Part shown: positions 8,063 to 17,131 of the stretch, piece by piece | How positions within the stretch are numbered: position 1 is the first letter of the stretch | Layout: the number at the start of each line of letters is the position of its first letter | From: Acidobacteriota bacterium | GTDB lineage: Bacteria > Acidobacteriota > Thermoanaerobaculia > Multivoradales > J023 | Assembly: GCA_029263315.1 (NCBI GenBank) | Contig: JAJCXR010000004.1 | Location: 62,001 to 126,000, forward strand | Direction: 5' to 3' | DNA: 64,000 bases | Translations under genes and position numbers: made by a program | The notes under the pieces: generated by a model | What the model was told of the DNA's origin: nothing | Databases searched by the model: none | The model's input: only the letters and a program-made list of their open reading frames with translations

Positions 8063-9223
8063 CTAGCCTTCGTTCTTTTCCTCGGGTTCTTCCCGAATCT
8101 CGACCTTCGGTAGCGTCACGGCGAACCGCGTGTTCTCCGAGTCGGTGTCCATGGTGAAGACGCCACCGTGGCTCTCGGTGAGCTTCTTGGCAATGGTCAA
8201 GCCGAGGCCCGTTCCAGTGCCGGCGCCCGCCGCCTTGGTGGTGAAGAAGGGCTCCATCAGCTTGTCCGCCAGCTCGGGCGGCAATCCGTCGCCACTGTCG
8301 ATGACGGAGATGGTCACCTTGTCACCTTCGGTCTCGACTTCGATTCGGGTCCAAGCGTTGTCTTCTCCCGCCACGGCTTCCACCGCGTTGTTCAAGAGAT
8401 TGAGCAAAACTTGGCTGATCTCCGTGGGCACACACTCCAGGCCGATGGTGGGGTCCACCTTCGGCACCTTGAGCTTGACCTTGCTGGCAGTGAAAGTCTT
8501 GCGGATGAGCTTGGTGGTGTCCGCCAAGATCTTTTGCAGGCTGATGACTTCCTTGGCTTCCCGCCCATCGCTCTGGCTGAAACCGCGCAACCCTTCGACG
8601 ATCTTGCTGACTTGGGTGCCAGCTTGGATGATCGCTTGAAGCATCTCCGTCGCCTCCCGGTCGCGGATGTAGTCATCCAACATTTGGGCATTGACCATGA
8701 TCAGCTCCACGGGATGGCGCATTTCGAGAATCATGCTGGTCGCCATCTTGCCCACCGAGGTGAGCTTGCCCGAAAGAAGCACGCGATCATAGGCTTCGGT
8801 CAAGTCGCGATTGAGCATGTCGAGCTCGCGATTGCGCATTTCGAGCAATTGAGTGGCTCGGGTCAGGATCGCATCCTTCTCCTTTTCGCGGGAACGATCC
8901 GTTCCCTGCAAAAAGATGAGCTCTTGCCCGCGGCGATCGATCTTGCGAAAGGCGAGTTGGGCGTCGAAGTCTTCGCGCCGCATTTGATCGATGGTGGCTC
9001 GAAAGCTGAAGCGTCCACGCTTGCCCAAGCCCCGTTCATAACGTTCCGGGGGCATGTTGGGGAATAGCTCGAAGACACTGGCACCCTTGCGGGCTTTACG
9101 CGGTCCACCGGTCCAGTCTTTGAACGTTCGGTTGGCCTTGATCAAACGGCCATCCAGGGTGAACAAGGCGCAAGCCACTTTGTCCAGAAAGTCGAAGTTG
9201 TAGAAGCCGACGATACGGGTCAT
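8063..9223 (-). CDS. PAS-containing histidine-kinase-like protein lacking the canonical phospho-histidine
   Basis: This is a 386-residue cytoplasmic protein with an N-terminal PAS-like domain (about 8-110), a coiled-coil linker (about 112-150), a dimerisation/H-box-like region, and a well-preserved HATPase domain with NLLNNAVEAV, DSGDGLP and GTGTGLGL boxes. The H-box reads GKMATSMILEMRHPVEL. Aligned to the usual GxAHExxNPL pattern, Leu166 sits where the phospho-accepting His should be; the only His (H170) is four residues later. Either H170 is used or the protein is a non-canonical kinase, phosphatase or scaffold. A GGAG lies before the ATG. It is the last gene of the minus-strand block, just beyond the tandem repeat after the truncated hemoglobin gene. 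Confidence 0.85.
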   Translation of the reverse strand: MTRIVGFYNFDFLDKVACALFTLDGRLIKANRTFKDWTGGPRKARKGASVFELFPNMPPERYERGLGKRGRFSFRATIDQMRREDFDAQLAFRKIDRRGQELIFLQGTDRSREKEKDAILTRATQLLEMRNRELDMLNRDLTEAYDRVLLSGKLTSVGKMATSMILEMRHPVELIMVNAQMLDDYIRDREATEMLQAIIQAGTQVSKIVEGLRGFSQSDGREAKEVISLQKILADTTKLIRKTFTASKVKLKVPKVDPTIGLECVPTEISQVLLNLLNNAVEAVAGEDNAWTRIEVETEGDKVTISVIDSGDGLPPELADKLMEPFFTTKAAGAGTGTGLGLTIAKKLTESHGGVFTMDTDSENTRFAVTLPKVEIREEPEEKNEG

Positions 9224-9310
9224 CTCTTTTCTCCGTGTTCTATACCGCGATCTGTCGCTAGTTTGTGTCGAAAATGCAGATCACTGTCATGTTCAGCTCT
9301 CTCAGCGTTT

Positions 9311-9370
9311 TTCAGATCACTGCTGCTTCAGATCACTGCTGCTTCAGATTACTGCTGCTTCAGATTACTG
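9311..9370. repeat. 16-bp tandem repeat (three full units plus a partial fourth)
   Basis: Three 16-bp units based on TTCAGATCACTGCTGC (units 9311-9326, 9327-9342, 9343-9358) are followed by a 12-base partial unit. The third and fourth carry a C-to-T change. A related GCAGATCACTG lies about 30 bp to the left. The array fills the spacer between the truncated hemoglobin gene and the next gene and overlaps the hemoglobin stop codon. Confidence 0.9.
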
Positions 9371-9727
9371 TGCGACGATGTCGCCTTCTGTCGAAGCGAC
9401 AATCTGAAGGACGCCGTTGACATCATCCTCTTCCATCCCAGCTTCTTCCATCGCTTCCTCAAGAAGATCGGCGACGGTCAGGAAGTCTTCCTTGGTGATG
9501 TTGAGGCCACGATGGGCCTCCTTGAGCGACCGACCGGTATAGCTGGCCGGCCCTCCCAATACCATGCAAAGAAAGTCAGTCTGGTGCCTGATTAGACGTG
9601 TAATGTCAATTGACCAGAAATAGTGCTCCAGAGATTCTTCGTCCATGATCTTCTCATAGAAAGAATGGACTATTTCTCCCACGGCAGCAAATCCGCCGTA
9701 TTTCGTGAACAGAGACTCCTCACTCAT
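9365..9727 (-). CDS. Truncated hemoglobin, group I-like
   Basis: The 120-residue protein matches the short 2-over-2 hemoglobin fold: FTKYGGFAAVGEIVHSFYEKI at the start, an LGGPASYTG turn, and LKEAHRGLNIT carrying proximal histidine H72. The B10 tyrosine expected to stabilise bound oxygen is Y24. Group I proteins of this type (HbN) are best known for oxidising NO to nitrate when a reductase re-reduces the heme. An AGGAGG sits eight to nine bases before the start. The gene is the fifth of the minus-strand block, between two kinase genes and within 2 kb of the NOS stop, which strongly suggests a job in NO detoxification or conversion. The C-terminal extension (VNGVLQIVASTEGDIVAQ) is acidic and of unknown purpose. 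Confidence 0.9.
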   Translation of the reverse strand: MSEESLFTKYGGFAAVGEIVHSFYEKIMDEESLEHYFWSIDITRLIRHQTDFLCMVLGGPASYTGRSLKEAHRGLNITKEDFLTVADLLEEAMEEAGMEEDDVNGVLQIVASTEGDIVAQ

Positions 9728-9789
9728 GTCTGCTGCCTCCTGCGGGCTTCAATCGTTGACCGATTCTCGGCGACCGGTTGTCGGCGCAT

Positions 9790-11535
9790 TTAGCTCACGA
9801 CCTTTGGAAGCCGCAAACCGGAACGACGAATTTCGCTTTCGTCAACTTGAACGACGGCCGGCAATTTGATGAAGAACTTGGCTCCCTTGCCGAGCTCGCT
9901 TTCGCATCGGATCGTGCCACCGAGTAGCTCGACGACGATATTCCGAGAAATCGCCATGCCCAATCCGGTTCCGCCTTGGCTTCGTCCCGAGGTCACGAAT
10001 GCGTCAAAAAGCCGCGGCAGGATCTCGGGGTCGACACCGGCGCCGTAATCGACGTATTCGATATGAAACTTGTCACTTCCGTCGGGACGACTGACATGAA
10101 TGTCGATCTTCCCCCCCGGGGCATCTGGATAGGCATAGCGGATGGTGTTCTGCACCAAATTGATGATGACCTGGCTGAGATGGCCGGGATACCCATTCCA
10201 GTCGTAGTCGCTGCCCTCGGCCCTGTGGATCTCAGCCGTGATGTTCTTCTTCTTGAGATCAGGGCGCATGGTCTCGATGCAGTCGGCGATGACAACGCCG
10301 ACATCGGAATGAATCTGCTCGTCCGAAAGCTGGGAAGATGACAACTGCTTGAAGCTCTTGATGAGTTTCTGGGCCCGATCGAGATTGCGTTCGAGGAGAT
10401 GGAAGCTGTCGGCGAGATCGTCCTGCATCTCTTCGACGTCCTCTTCGTCCTCAGGGGGATCTTCGAGCAGTGTTTTGGCGATTTCGGTCATCATCGAGCC
10501 GGCGGTGCGGGCGACACCGAGGGGCGTATTCAGCTCATGGGCGACACCCGTGACCATCGAAGCAATGCTCTCCATGCGCTCGAAGTACATTTGGTCGCGC
10601 AACAGCTGCTCGCGGGCCAGGCGCTCCCTCAGACGTACGGTGGCGAAGGCGATGCGCCAGTTTTCGACGAACAGCGTGGCGTCTGAAAGAAAGTCTTGGG
10701 TCGCTTTCTGGGTCGCCAGCTCCGGTTCGAGACGGAAGACCAACCCACCTCTCACCACTTCGTCTTGATGGGCATCGCCTTGGTCTTCTTCGTGGGCATC
10801 GAAGGGGATGATGTAGTAAGAATCGGAAAGCCCGAGGTCTTCTCCCGAGTGGGCTTGCAGCAATGGAAGCTCATTCTCGTGGGCTTGGATGAGAGCCTTA
10901 CCAATCTGCATGAAATTCAGGTGCTCGCCGGTTTCCATCGTCACATCGTCGGTGATGAAAGAGTCCAGAAAGTTGGAAATGTCATAGTTGAAGACGGTGG
11001 TCGCCGAATGTTTGGCCTCCAAGAAATTGAGGGCCTCGCGCATGAAAACCAGGAGGTCGCCGACCGTCGACACATTCTGCAGTGTCTTGGTGAAGCTTTG
11101 GAGCTGTTGGCCATAGGCCAACAGGGTCGAGATGTCTTGCGAGCTGCGGAGGCAGGCGCGGATCACCGAATAGAGCTTGGCTGGGGTGGCATCGGACTTG
11201 GCCAGGTAGTAGTCGATGTCGTATTCCTGAAGAATGTCTTCCTCAGGGGCCAATCCCGGCTGGCCGGTGCGCAGGACGATACGCAACGAGCTCGGGCAAT
11301 GACGACGGATGTAGTCACAGAGCTCGAGACCGGAGGTGTCTTTCTCCATGACGACATCGATCAGCGCGACGTGGAAATCTGTTTTCTGCTTGAGGATCTC
11401 GATTGCTTCAGCCCGACTATAGGCGCTGGTCAACTGAAAACGAGCCCGACGCCATCGTTTCTGCTTCAGGATCAGACCAGTGATGCTGTGAACATCTTTC
11501 TCGTCGTCAACCAGTAGAACTTGCCATTTTCGCAT
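9790..11535 (-). CDS. Receiver-GAF-like-histidine kinase hybrid
   Basis: The 581-residue protein has an N-terminal receiver domain (about 1-130) with D60 in VALIDVVMEKD and an RTGQPG stretch followed by YDIDYYLAKSD, the pattern of DUF3369-associated receivers. The middle (about 145-300) looks like a GAF/DUF3369-type sensory region. The C-terminus is a HisKA/HATPase kinase with canonical H333 in VTGVAHELNTPLG and NLVQNTIRYA and GGTGLGMAIS boxes. No membrane segment is visible, so it is cytoplasmic. It lies 62 bp upstream of the truncated hemoglobin gene on the same strand. Having both receiver and kinase lets it sit in the middle of a phosphorelay with the other receivers here. The ribosome-binding site is weak. 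Confidence 0.88.
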   Translation of the reverse strand: MRKWQVLLVDDEKDVHSITGLILKQKRWRRARFQLTSAYSRAEAIEILKQKTDFHVALIDVVMEKDTSGLELCDYIRRHCPSSLRIVLRTGQPGLAPEEDILQEYDIDYYLAKSDATPAKLYSVIRACLRSSQDISTLLAYGQQLQSFTKTLQNVSTVGDLLVFMREALNFLEAKHSATTVFNYDISNFLDSFITDDVTMETGEHLNFMQIGKALIQAHENELPLLQAHSGEDLGLSDSYYIIPFDAHEEDQGDAHQDEVVRGGLVFRLEPELATQKATQDFLSDATLFVENWRIAFATVRLRERLAREQLLRDQMYFERMESIASMVTGVAHELNTPLGVARTAGSMMTEIAKTLLEDPPEDEEDVEEMQDDLADSFHLLERNLDRAQKLIKSFKQLSSSQLSDEQIHSDVGVVIADCIETMRPDLKKKNITAEIHRAEGSDYDWNGYPGHLSQVIINLVQNTIRYAYPDAPGGKIDIHVSRPDGSDKFHIEYVDYGAGVDPEILPRLFDAFVTSGRSQGGTGLGMAISRNIVVELLGGTIRCESELGKGAKFFIKLPAVVQVDESEIRRSGLRLPKVVS

Positions 11536-12009
11536 AAGGTAACCCTATGTAGTTATTGAATTCACCATCGAGCACGGGCGACATCTCAATCTCTTCGAGG
11601 GCTCGGGAAGAGAGGGATGGAAGCCCTGATGGAGAAGGTTCGGGGGCACCTCGAAGCGGTGGCCGAACGGGTCAGCTTGAAGCCGGCCAATCGGATGGCC
11701 CGCAAAATTGAGAACAAAGGAGGATCTGGAGCCGCGAAGCGAACCTCCGGTCGTCGACCTCGAGAGCCCCGGCGGGTTCTCGAGCCTATGACGTGGGGGT
11801 TGGCTGGAGGTGACTGTCGTTGTGATTTTCACGGACTTTCGCGGACCAAGCCTCTTTGGATCACCGAAGATAGATGACTGCACACGAGTACAGCGGGAGC
11901 GTATCAGAAGAGCGTGCGGGAAGGCTACCGCACAGCCCGAGATCGCGCCACCGTCTGCCACTCCATGCATCATCTCCTGGACGCCCATTCACTCCCTCCC
12001 CACAGGTGA
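11536..12009. other. 474-bp gap between the receiver-kinase and the molybdenum fusion gene
   Basis: No convincing gene is seen. Two hairpin-capable segments lie here: 11638-11668 (GTTCGG...CACC paired with GGTG...CCGAAC) and 11759-11784 (CTCGAGA paired with TCTCGAG). Neither has a U-run, so neither is an obvious terminator. The AT-rich stretch near 11540-11570 may hold the promoter of the downstream minus-strand genes. The gap is long enough that the block may be two transcription units rather than one. Confidence 0.5.
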
Positions 12010-15000
12010 TCACGCGTCGATGACGCAATTGCCCGACGGATTGGCCACGCAAGTGAGCACATAGCCGGCTTTGACTTCTTCTTCGGTCAGACCTTCGTCG
12101 GTTTCGGCGACGACTTTACCTTCCAAGACGCGGACTTTGCAGTCGCCACAGCTGCCGGCCCGGCAGCCGTATTCGACATCGATATCGTTCTCCTCCGCCA
12201 AATCGAGGAGCGCTACCGCACCGTCGGTGTTGACCTGCCGGCCCGTCTTGGCGAACTGTACGAGGATATCGCCGGTGGGTTTGGGTGGGGCGACCGGCGC
12301 CTGAGGAGCTTCCTCACCCAACACCCCAGGCAACCGCGCGATGGCCGGAGGTAGCGACGCGGCGGCCGGCTGGGACGATGTCCTGGTTCCACCGAAGCTC
12401 TCCGAATGGAGTTGAGCCAGGGGGAAATCCAACTCGCGCAATTGCTCGACGACGGCGTCCATGAAGCCGTTGGGGCCACACATGAAGATGTGCCGTTCCT
12501 TGAGGTCCGGAGCGATCATCTCCAACATAGGGCGGCTCACCCGACCGGTCAGACCCGTCCAGGGCTCCCCATGGCCACGGGTCGTCGAGATGACGCAGGG
12601 CGTGAAGATACGGTAGCGCTCGGTCATCATCTCGATCTCTTTGCCAAAGACGATGTCCTTGGAGCTGCGAACCGAGCAGTAGAACTTGATATCGACTTCC
12701 GCCGAGATGTCGCACAACCAACGGGCCATGGAGATGATCGGTGTGACGCCGCTGCCGGCACCGATAAGCAGGATTTTCGGCGGAATTTTGCCCGGCTCGA
12801 GACAGAACTTGCCCTTCGGGCCCTTGATGTGGATGCGATCGCCGACCTTCAGATTGTCGGGCATCCAATTCGACACCAAGCCTCCGGGAACGCGCTTGAT
12901 GGTGAGCTCGAGGGTGTAGGGCCGCGTGGGGGCCGAGGAGATGGAGTAGGAACGCACGACACGCTTGCCGTCGATGTTCAGGACCAGGCTACAGAATTGG
13001 CCGGGTTTGAAGACGAAGCGGCATAGGGGATCACCCTGAAAGCGGTAGGTGTAGACATCGTGGGTTTCCTGAAAGATGTCCGTCACATAGAGCGGGGTGT
13101 CGGTTCCTGTCCATTGGGGAATGCTCTTTTCGGTATCGAGCACCGTCATGTCGATACGCCGCGGTCCGTCCTCGGGGTGAGCGGCGGGACCTGCGGTGAT
13201 CACCTGGGCCCCCTGGCCGGCGGTGAGCTGTTCTCTTGCCGCGGGGGCTTCGGCGACCGTCAAGGCGGTCACTCTCTCCAGGATCACCAGGGGGACTTTG
13301 AGCTGGGTTTGTGCTGAATAGGGACAACGACCGAGATGATCGGTGACATCGTTGATGAACAGCTGGCGGCTATCTTGGGCCTTGGAGCGGTGGAAACAGA
13401 CGTAGACGCTGTGCCCCTTGACGCGATCACTCACCACGACGGGCAGGGTGATCGAATGTTTGCTCGAGGTTCCGGTGACCTTGGCGACATCGCCGGTTTC
13501 GAGGCCGGTCGTCTTGGCCAAGGCCGGAGAGACAAAGAGGGGATGCTCGTCCGGCATCTTGACAACCGGCGTCGCCTTGCCCGAATTGAAGGTGCTGGTG
13601 GCGAAGTGGATGCGTTGTCGGTCGTCGGTCAGGGTCGAGCGTCCGCTGTTGAAGACGATGCCTTCGGGGATGCCGAGATCGGCTTCGGTGGGCAGGAAGA
13701 AGCGGAACCCTCGTGGGTTACGGAAGATGTCCCGGAACGGCACCACCTGCGGATCGTCGTAGTTGAGCAGGTAGCGATGGGTGCCGACACCGCCATAAAC
13801 GGCCGTGCCCTTCTCCACCAGCTCTTGCCATTCGATCGGTCGCCCCTCAGCGTCGTCAAAGCTACAGTAGAGAGGTCCGCAGCCACCATGGAGGTAGTCC
13901 TGCACGCGATCCCACAGCTGCCGGCGGCTGACTTCCCCTTCCGGCCGCAGCAGACCTTCCGCCTCCCCCTCGGGGGCACAGAAGCGGCGGCGCAGGTAAC
14001 CCGATTGCAAGTGTGGTTGGAGGTCTGCATGCTCCGCCGCCAGGGCCGGGTCCTTCTCCAGACGCTCGGTGATCTCGGCCATCAGATCGTAGATGATGGT
14101 GGCGTCGGAGCGCGTCTGCTCCGGGGCGCGCTTTTGCGGCACCGAGAGGCTCAACTTCCATTCACCATTCTGATAGAGCTTGGTGGTTGCCGGGTGGGGG
14201 GGCGATGGAATGATCAGATGGGCATGTTTCTCCGAGTAGGGCCCCGGAATCGGATCGACCACGACGATGGAGTTGGCCTTGTCTTGCAGCTTCTCTAACC
14301 AACGTTGCCGGTTGGGCATATTGGCTTCGAATTGGGTGCCGAAGAAGAGGAAGAGCTCCCGTTCCCCCGGCGTCGGCTGCGAATAGTCGAGGGCGGTACG
14401 CGGAGGATCCTGAGCCGCCCGCAGATAGGCGTTGTCGGGCAAGCCCATGCGCCGTGCCGCCTCGGCGGCGTACTCCATCGGGATGCGACCCAGGAAGTAC
14501 TTGCGGCTCAAACCTTGCACCTCGCTCTCAGCGTTGATTTGTCCTGGCACTCGCAGCACCCCGCCGGCCGGCGTGCCATCGGCCTTCAGACCGTATTTAC
14601 CGAGCATGCCGAGGACGTTGCCCCACAAGCAATGGGCGACGATGCCGGAAGTTTGGGACAGACCCACCGAAGGAATGACCACCGGCACGCTGTCGGCGTC
14701 GGCCATCTTCACCGCCAGCATGCGGATACCCTTGAGCAGGCGCTCGATGTACTGGGGCTCGGGGGCGATGCGTTCGGCGACCCGCTGGGGGGCAAAGGTC
14801 GGCGACGTCGCCAGCGCCTTGAAGCGCTCGAAGCTGGCCTTGTCGGAGTACTGCTCGACAAAACGCTGCTCGACGGCTTCCGGATAGAGCTTGAAGATTT
14901 CGTGGGCCACAGCCAAGGCGACATGGGCGTCGGAGCGGGGTCGGATCAGCAGGATGTGATCGGCGCCCATCTTCTGGGCCATGCCCTTGGCCGTCTCGGT

Positions 15001-16062
15001 GACCATCACGTCCACCAGGTAGCCGTCCAGATCGCGGCGCTGGGTGAGGGCGCGGTAGACCGGCGGATGCGTGATCATGCCGTTCCAGCCGTTCATCAAG
15101 AAAATGCGATTGGGGCCGGTGACCGCCTGATCGATGGTCAGAAAAGGGCCTTCCTGCCCGGTCAGAACCTCATTGTGCACGGCCCCGGCATTGAGGCAAT
15201 GCTCGGCATTGCCCGTCAGGTTGCGGACCCCGAGGAGGCGAAAGACCTCCTGCATGGCGAAGATGGTGAAGTAGTCGATCTGGCCGCTGCCGTAGATCAG
15301 GCTTCGACTCTTGGGTTTGCGGTGATCGAGAACCATGTCCGCCAGCTTGGCGATCGCCTCTTTGTAGGTGATCTTGACCCGTTTGCCGGTTTCCGGATCG
15401 AGGACGCTGGGGGCGGTGTGGATGCGATAGGCCGAGCGCTGGTGCATGGTCGAGATGCGCAGCTTGACGCAGCCGGTGGTCGGCTTGGGCTCGGTGATCT
15501 TGAACTTGGTGACCTTGACGGCCGGGGAGTAGGGCTCGAAGCGTTGGACTTTGAGGTCGCCACCGGCCGGTTCCGTAGGACCGGTTGCCCGGCCCATAAA
15601 AGGCCGCGGCGGACCATCCACCGATAAATCGCCGCTGATGACGCCGCCCGGCGAGGTCAACATGACACTGGAGAAGATTTCGACCATGCCTTCGTCGGTC
15701 AGGCGGATGGCGAGGTTCAGGCGCTTGCCGCGCAGCACCATTGAGATGGTGCCGCTGCGTCGACGTCCGGCGCCGGCGGTCCCTGGCTTGGGTAGGCTGG
15801 CTTGGGAACCGGGCTGCTCTTGACCTTCGAACTTTCCGCTATCTCCAACCCCACAGTAAGAGCATGAAACATGGCCGACCTGCGGCATACCTTGGCGGTG
15901 GTCCGGGGCGATGTAGGCCGGCGTAAAGCGGAGATCCTCCAGCATGCCGGCGTGTTCGATGGTCGGCACAGCATGTTCTGGCAACCGAGCCTCTTCGAGG
16001 GTCGGGCCTACACCCGCCTCGTTCCTGGTCGGATCGACGCTTGAGGAGGTAGCTCTAATCAT
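12010..16062 (-). CDS. Molybdopterin oxidoreductase fused to FAD/NAD reductase and plant-type ferredoxin
   Basis: This is a 1350-residue soluble fusion. Residues about 60-940 match the molybdopterin oxidoreductase fold: an iron-sulfur motif start CSYCGVGD (C67, C70), a later GCVKLR cysteine, C289 in NAEHCLNAGA (the likely molybdenum ligand position) and a C-terminal cofactor-binding lobe. The third cluster cysteine expected at position 74 is Asp. Residues about 985-1230 form a ferredoxin-NAD(P)H reductase module with RSYSIS at 1037-1042, GAGSGVTPI and CGPNGFMD. The end is a 2Fe-2S ferredoxin with C1300, C1305, C1308 and C1338. It should carry electrons from NAD(P)H through FAD and 2Fe-2S to a molybdenum site. 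Nitrate is the likeliest substrate from the neighbours, but sequence alone does not fix it. The reductase-ferredoxin half resembles Hcr-type enzymes and could also reduce flavodoxin or globin. Confidence 0.88.
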   Translation of the reverse strand: MIRATSSSVDPTRNEAGVGPTLEEARLPEHAVPTIEHAGMLEDLRFTPAYIAPDHRQGMPQVGHVSCSYCGVGDSGKFEGQEQPGSQASLPKPGTAGAGRRRSGTISMVLRGKRLNLAIRLTDEGMVEIFSSVMLTSPGGVISGDLSVDGPPRPFMGRATGPTEPAGGDLKVQRFEPYSPAVKVTKFKITEPKPTTGCVKLRISTMHQRSAYRIHTAPSVLDPETGKRVKITYKEAIAKLADMVLDHRKPKSRSLIYGSGQIDYFTIFAMQEVFRLLGVRNLTGNAEHCLNAGAVHNEVLTGQEGPFLTIDQAVTGPNRIFLMNGWNGMITHPPVYRALTQRRDLDGYLVDVMVTETAKGMAQKMGADHILLIRPRSDAHVALAVAHEIFKLYPEAVEQRFVEQYSDKASFERFKALATSPTFAPQRVAERIAPEPQYIERLLKGIRMLAVKMADADSVPVVIPSVGLSQTSGIVAHCLWGNVLGMLGKYGLKADGTPAGGVLRVPGQINAESEVQGLSRKYFLGRIPMEYAAEAARRMGLPDNAYLRAAQDPPRTALDYSQPTPGERELFLFFGTQFEANMPNRQRWLEKLQDKANSIVVVDPIPGPYSEKHAHLIIPSPPHPATTKLYQNGEWKLSLSVPQKRAPEQTRSDATIIYDLMAEITERLEKDPALAAEHADLQPHLQSGYLRRRFCAPEGEAEGLLRPEGEVSRRQLWDRVQDYLHGGCGPLYCSFDDAEGRPIEWQELVEKGTAVYGGVGTHRYLLNYDDPQVVPFRDIFRNPRGFRFFLPTEADLGIPEGIVFNSGRSTLTDDRQRIHFATSTFNSGKATPVVKMPDEHPLFVSPALAKTTGLETGDVAKVTGTSSKHSITLPVVVSDRVKGHSVYVCFHRSKAQDSRQLFINDVTDHLGRCPYSAQTQLKVPLVILERVTALTVAEAPAAREQLTAGQGAQVITAGPAAHPEDGPRRIDMTVLDTEKSIPQWTGTDTPLYVTDIFQETHDVYTYRFQGDPLCRFVFKPGQFCSLVLNIDGKRVVRSYSISSAPTRPYTLELTIKRVPGGLVSNWMPDNLKVGDRIHIKGPKGKFCLEPGKIPPKILLIGAGSGVTPIISMARWLCDISAEVDIKFYCSVRSSKDIVFGKEIEMMTERYRIFTPCVISTTRGHGEPWTGLTGRVSRPMLEMIAPDLKERHIFMCGPNGFMDAVVEQLRELDFPLAQLHSESFGGTRTSSQPAAASLPPAIARLPGVLGEEAPQAPVAPPKPTGDILVQFAKTGRQVNTDGAVALLDLAEENDIDVEYGCRAGSCGDCKVRVLEGKVVAETDEGLTEEEVKAGYVLTCVANPSGNCVIDA

Positions 16063-16171
16063 CGATGAACTGTCCTGTAACCTTTCCCATGTACGAGTGA
16101 CTGCCCCAAAATCCCGGTTGAAGAGCTAGCGGATCGAGCCTGGCACGGTGTCATGCACGGTCCTCAGGTGC

Positions 16172-17131
16172 TCAGATGGACATCTGGTCGAACAGCTCGC
16201 CATCCCGGTTGGTCATGATGGTCTGGGCGATGACGGCGTAGAGTGAATTGACGGCGTGGGCAGCGAGAAGCGCCAGGCTGTAGAGGGAGAGTTGGTCAGG
16301 GTTGGGGTCCTCGATATAGAGCCAGCCAAAGCCGAGCTCGTGATCGATGTTGAGGGGCAAGATATAACCGTTTTCGAATTTGACGGGATTCACCAGCTTC
16401 TCTCCGCTTTCGCTCGTGCCGACGACTCCCCATTTGGCTGCCAAGCGCATGCGCACTTGCTCGGCGGCGGCTTCGCCGGCCACTGGGTCGGAAGTTGGGG
16501 CACGAAACAGGAAGAACTGCTGGGGATTACCTTCTTCTTCGAAGGTTTCCAGATGCATGGCTGCCAAGGGCGCCGGGCTGACGGTCAAGGCGGTGTCGAT
16601 GATCCGTTCGAGGGTGGTGGCGACCGGCTCGTAGGCCCGCAAGGTCACGATGCAATCGTGAACCGCTTCCAAGGCCCGGCGATGGCGTTCGAGCTCCACC
16701 AGCTCGCAATAGGCCTTCAGCGAGGTACGAACGCTGGTGTACAGGCGAGCTGCCGTCAGATCCCCTTTTTGCAAATAACCATCGATGTCGTACTCGCGGA
16801 TCACCTTCTTCTCGGGCGCCGCACCCGGTTGTCCGGTTCGCAAGAGAATGCGCGTGAAGGAGTTTCCGAGCTCTTGGCGAATCTTTTGGCAGGCGTCGAG
16901 GCCCGCGTGATCCGACTCCATCACCACGTCGAGCAAGACGACGGCGATGTTGGGCTCCGAGCGCATGATCGCCAAGCACTCCGCGCCACTGCGAGCCGAC
17001 AGGATCTCGCATTTGCGATTGCGGTACCTGAGACTCTTGAGAGTCAGTTTGGAAACGACGTGAATATCGTCTTCATCATCGACCACCAGAATGCGGTGTT
17101 GGTCGGCTGGTTTTTGGGTGAGATCTGACAT
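16172..17131 (-). CDS. DUF3369-type response regulator (receiver plus GAF-like domain)
   Basis: The 319-residue protein has an N-terminal receiver (about 12-140) with VVDDEDD, a phospho-acceptor in VVLLDVVMESDHAG, an RTGQPGAAPEKKVI stretch and YDIDGYLQKGDLT. This is the characteristic layout of receivers that precede DUF3369. The C-terminal half (about 150-310) is the GAF-like DUF3369 sensory region, and no DNA-binding or enzymatic output domain follows. DUF3369 proteins elsewhere often continue into HD-GYP or other outputs; here the protein ends after the sensory part. It lies between flavodoxin 1 and the molybdenum fusion on the same strand. It may bind a small ligand and work by protein-protein contact, possibly with the receiver-kinase at 9790. 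Confidence 0.85.
   Translation of the reverse strand: MSDLTQKPADQHRILVVDDEDDIHVVSKLTLKSLRYRNRKCEILSARSGAECLAIMRSEPNIAVVLLDVVMESDHAGLDACQKIRQELGNSFTRILLRTGQPGAAPEKKVIREYDIDGYLQKGDLTAARLYTSVRTSLKAYCELVELERHRRALEAVHDCIVTLRAYEPVATTLERIIDTALTVSPAPLAAMHLETFEEEGNPQQFFLFRAPTSDPVAGEAAAEQVRMRLAAKWGVVGTSESGEKLVNPVKFENGYILPLNIDHELGFGWLYIEDPNPDQLSLYSLALLAAHAVNSLYAVIAQTIMTNRDGELFDQMSI

Noticed and set aside
9311..9374. CRISPR-like array
   Set aside because: The units are contiguous without spacers, so it is a simple tandem repeat. The same holds for 39027-39077.
14305..15627. 440-codon frame opposite the molybdopterin fusion gene
   Set aside because: It is a His/Gly/Leu-rich mirror of a strongly conserved coding frame, lacks any family motif and has no ribosome-binding site.
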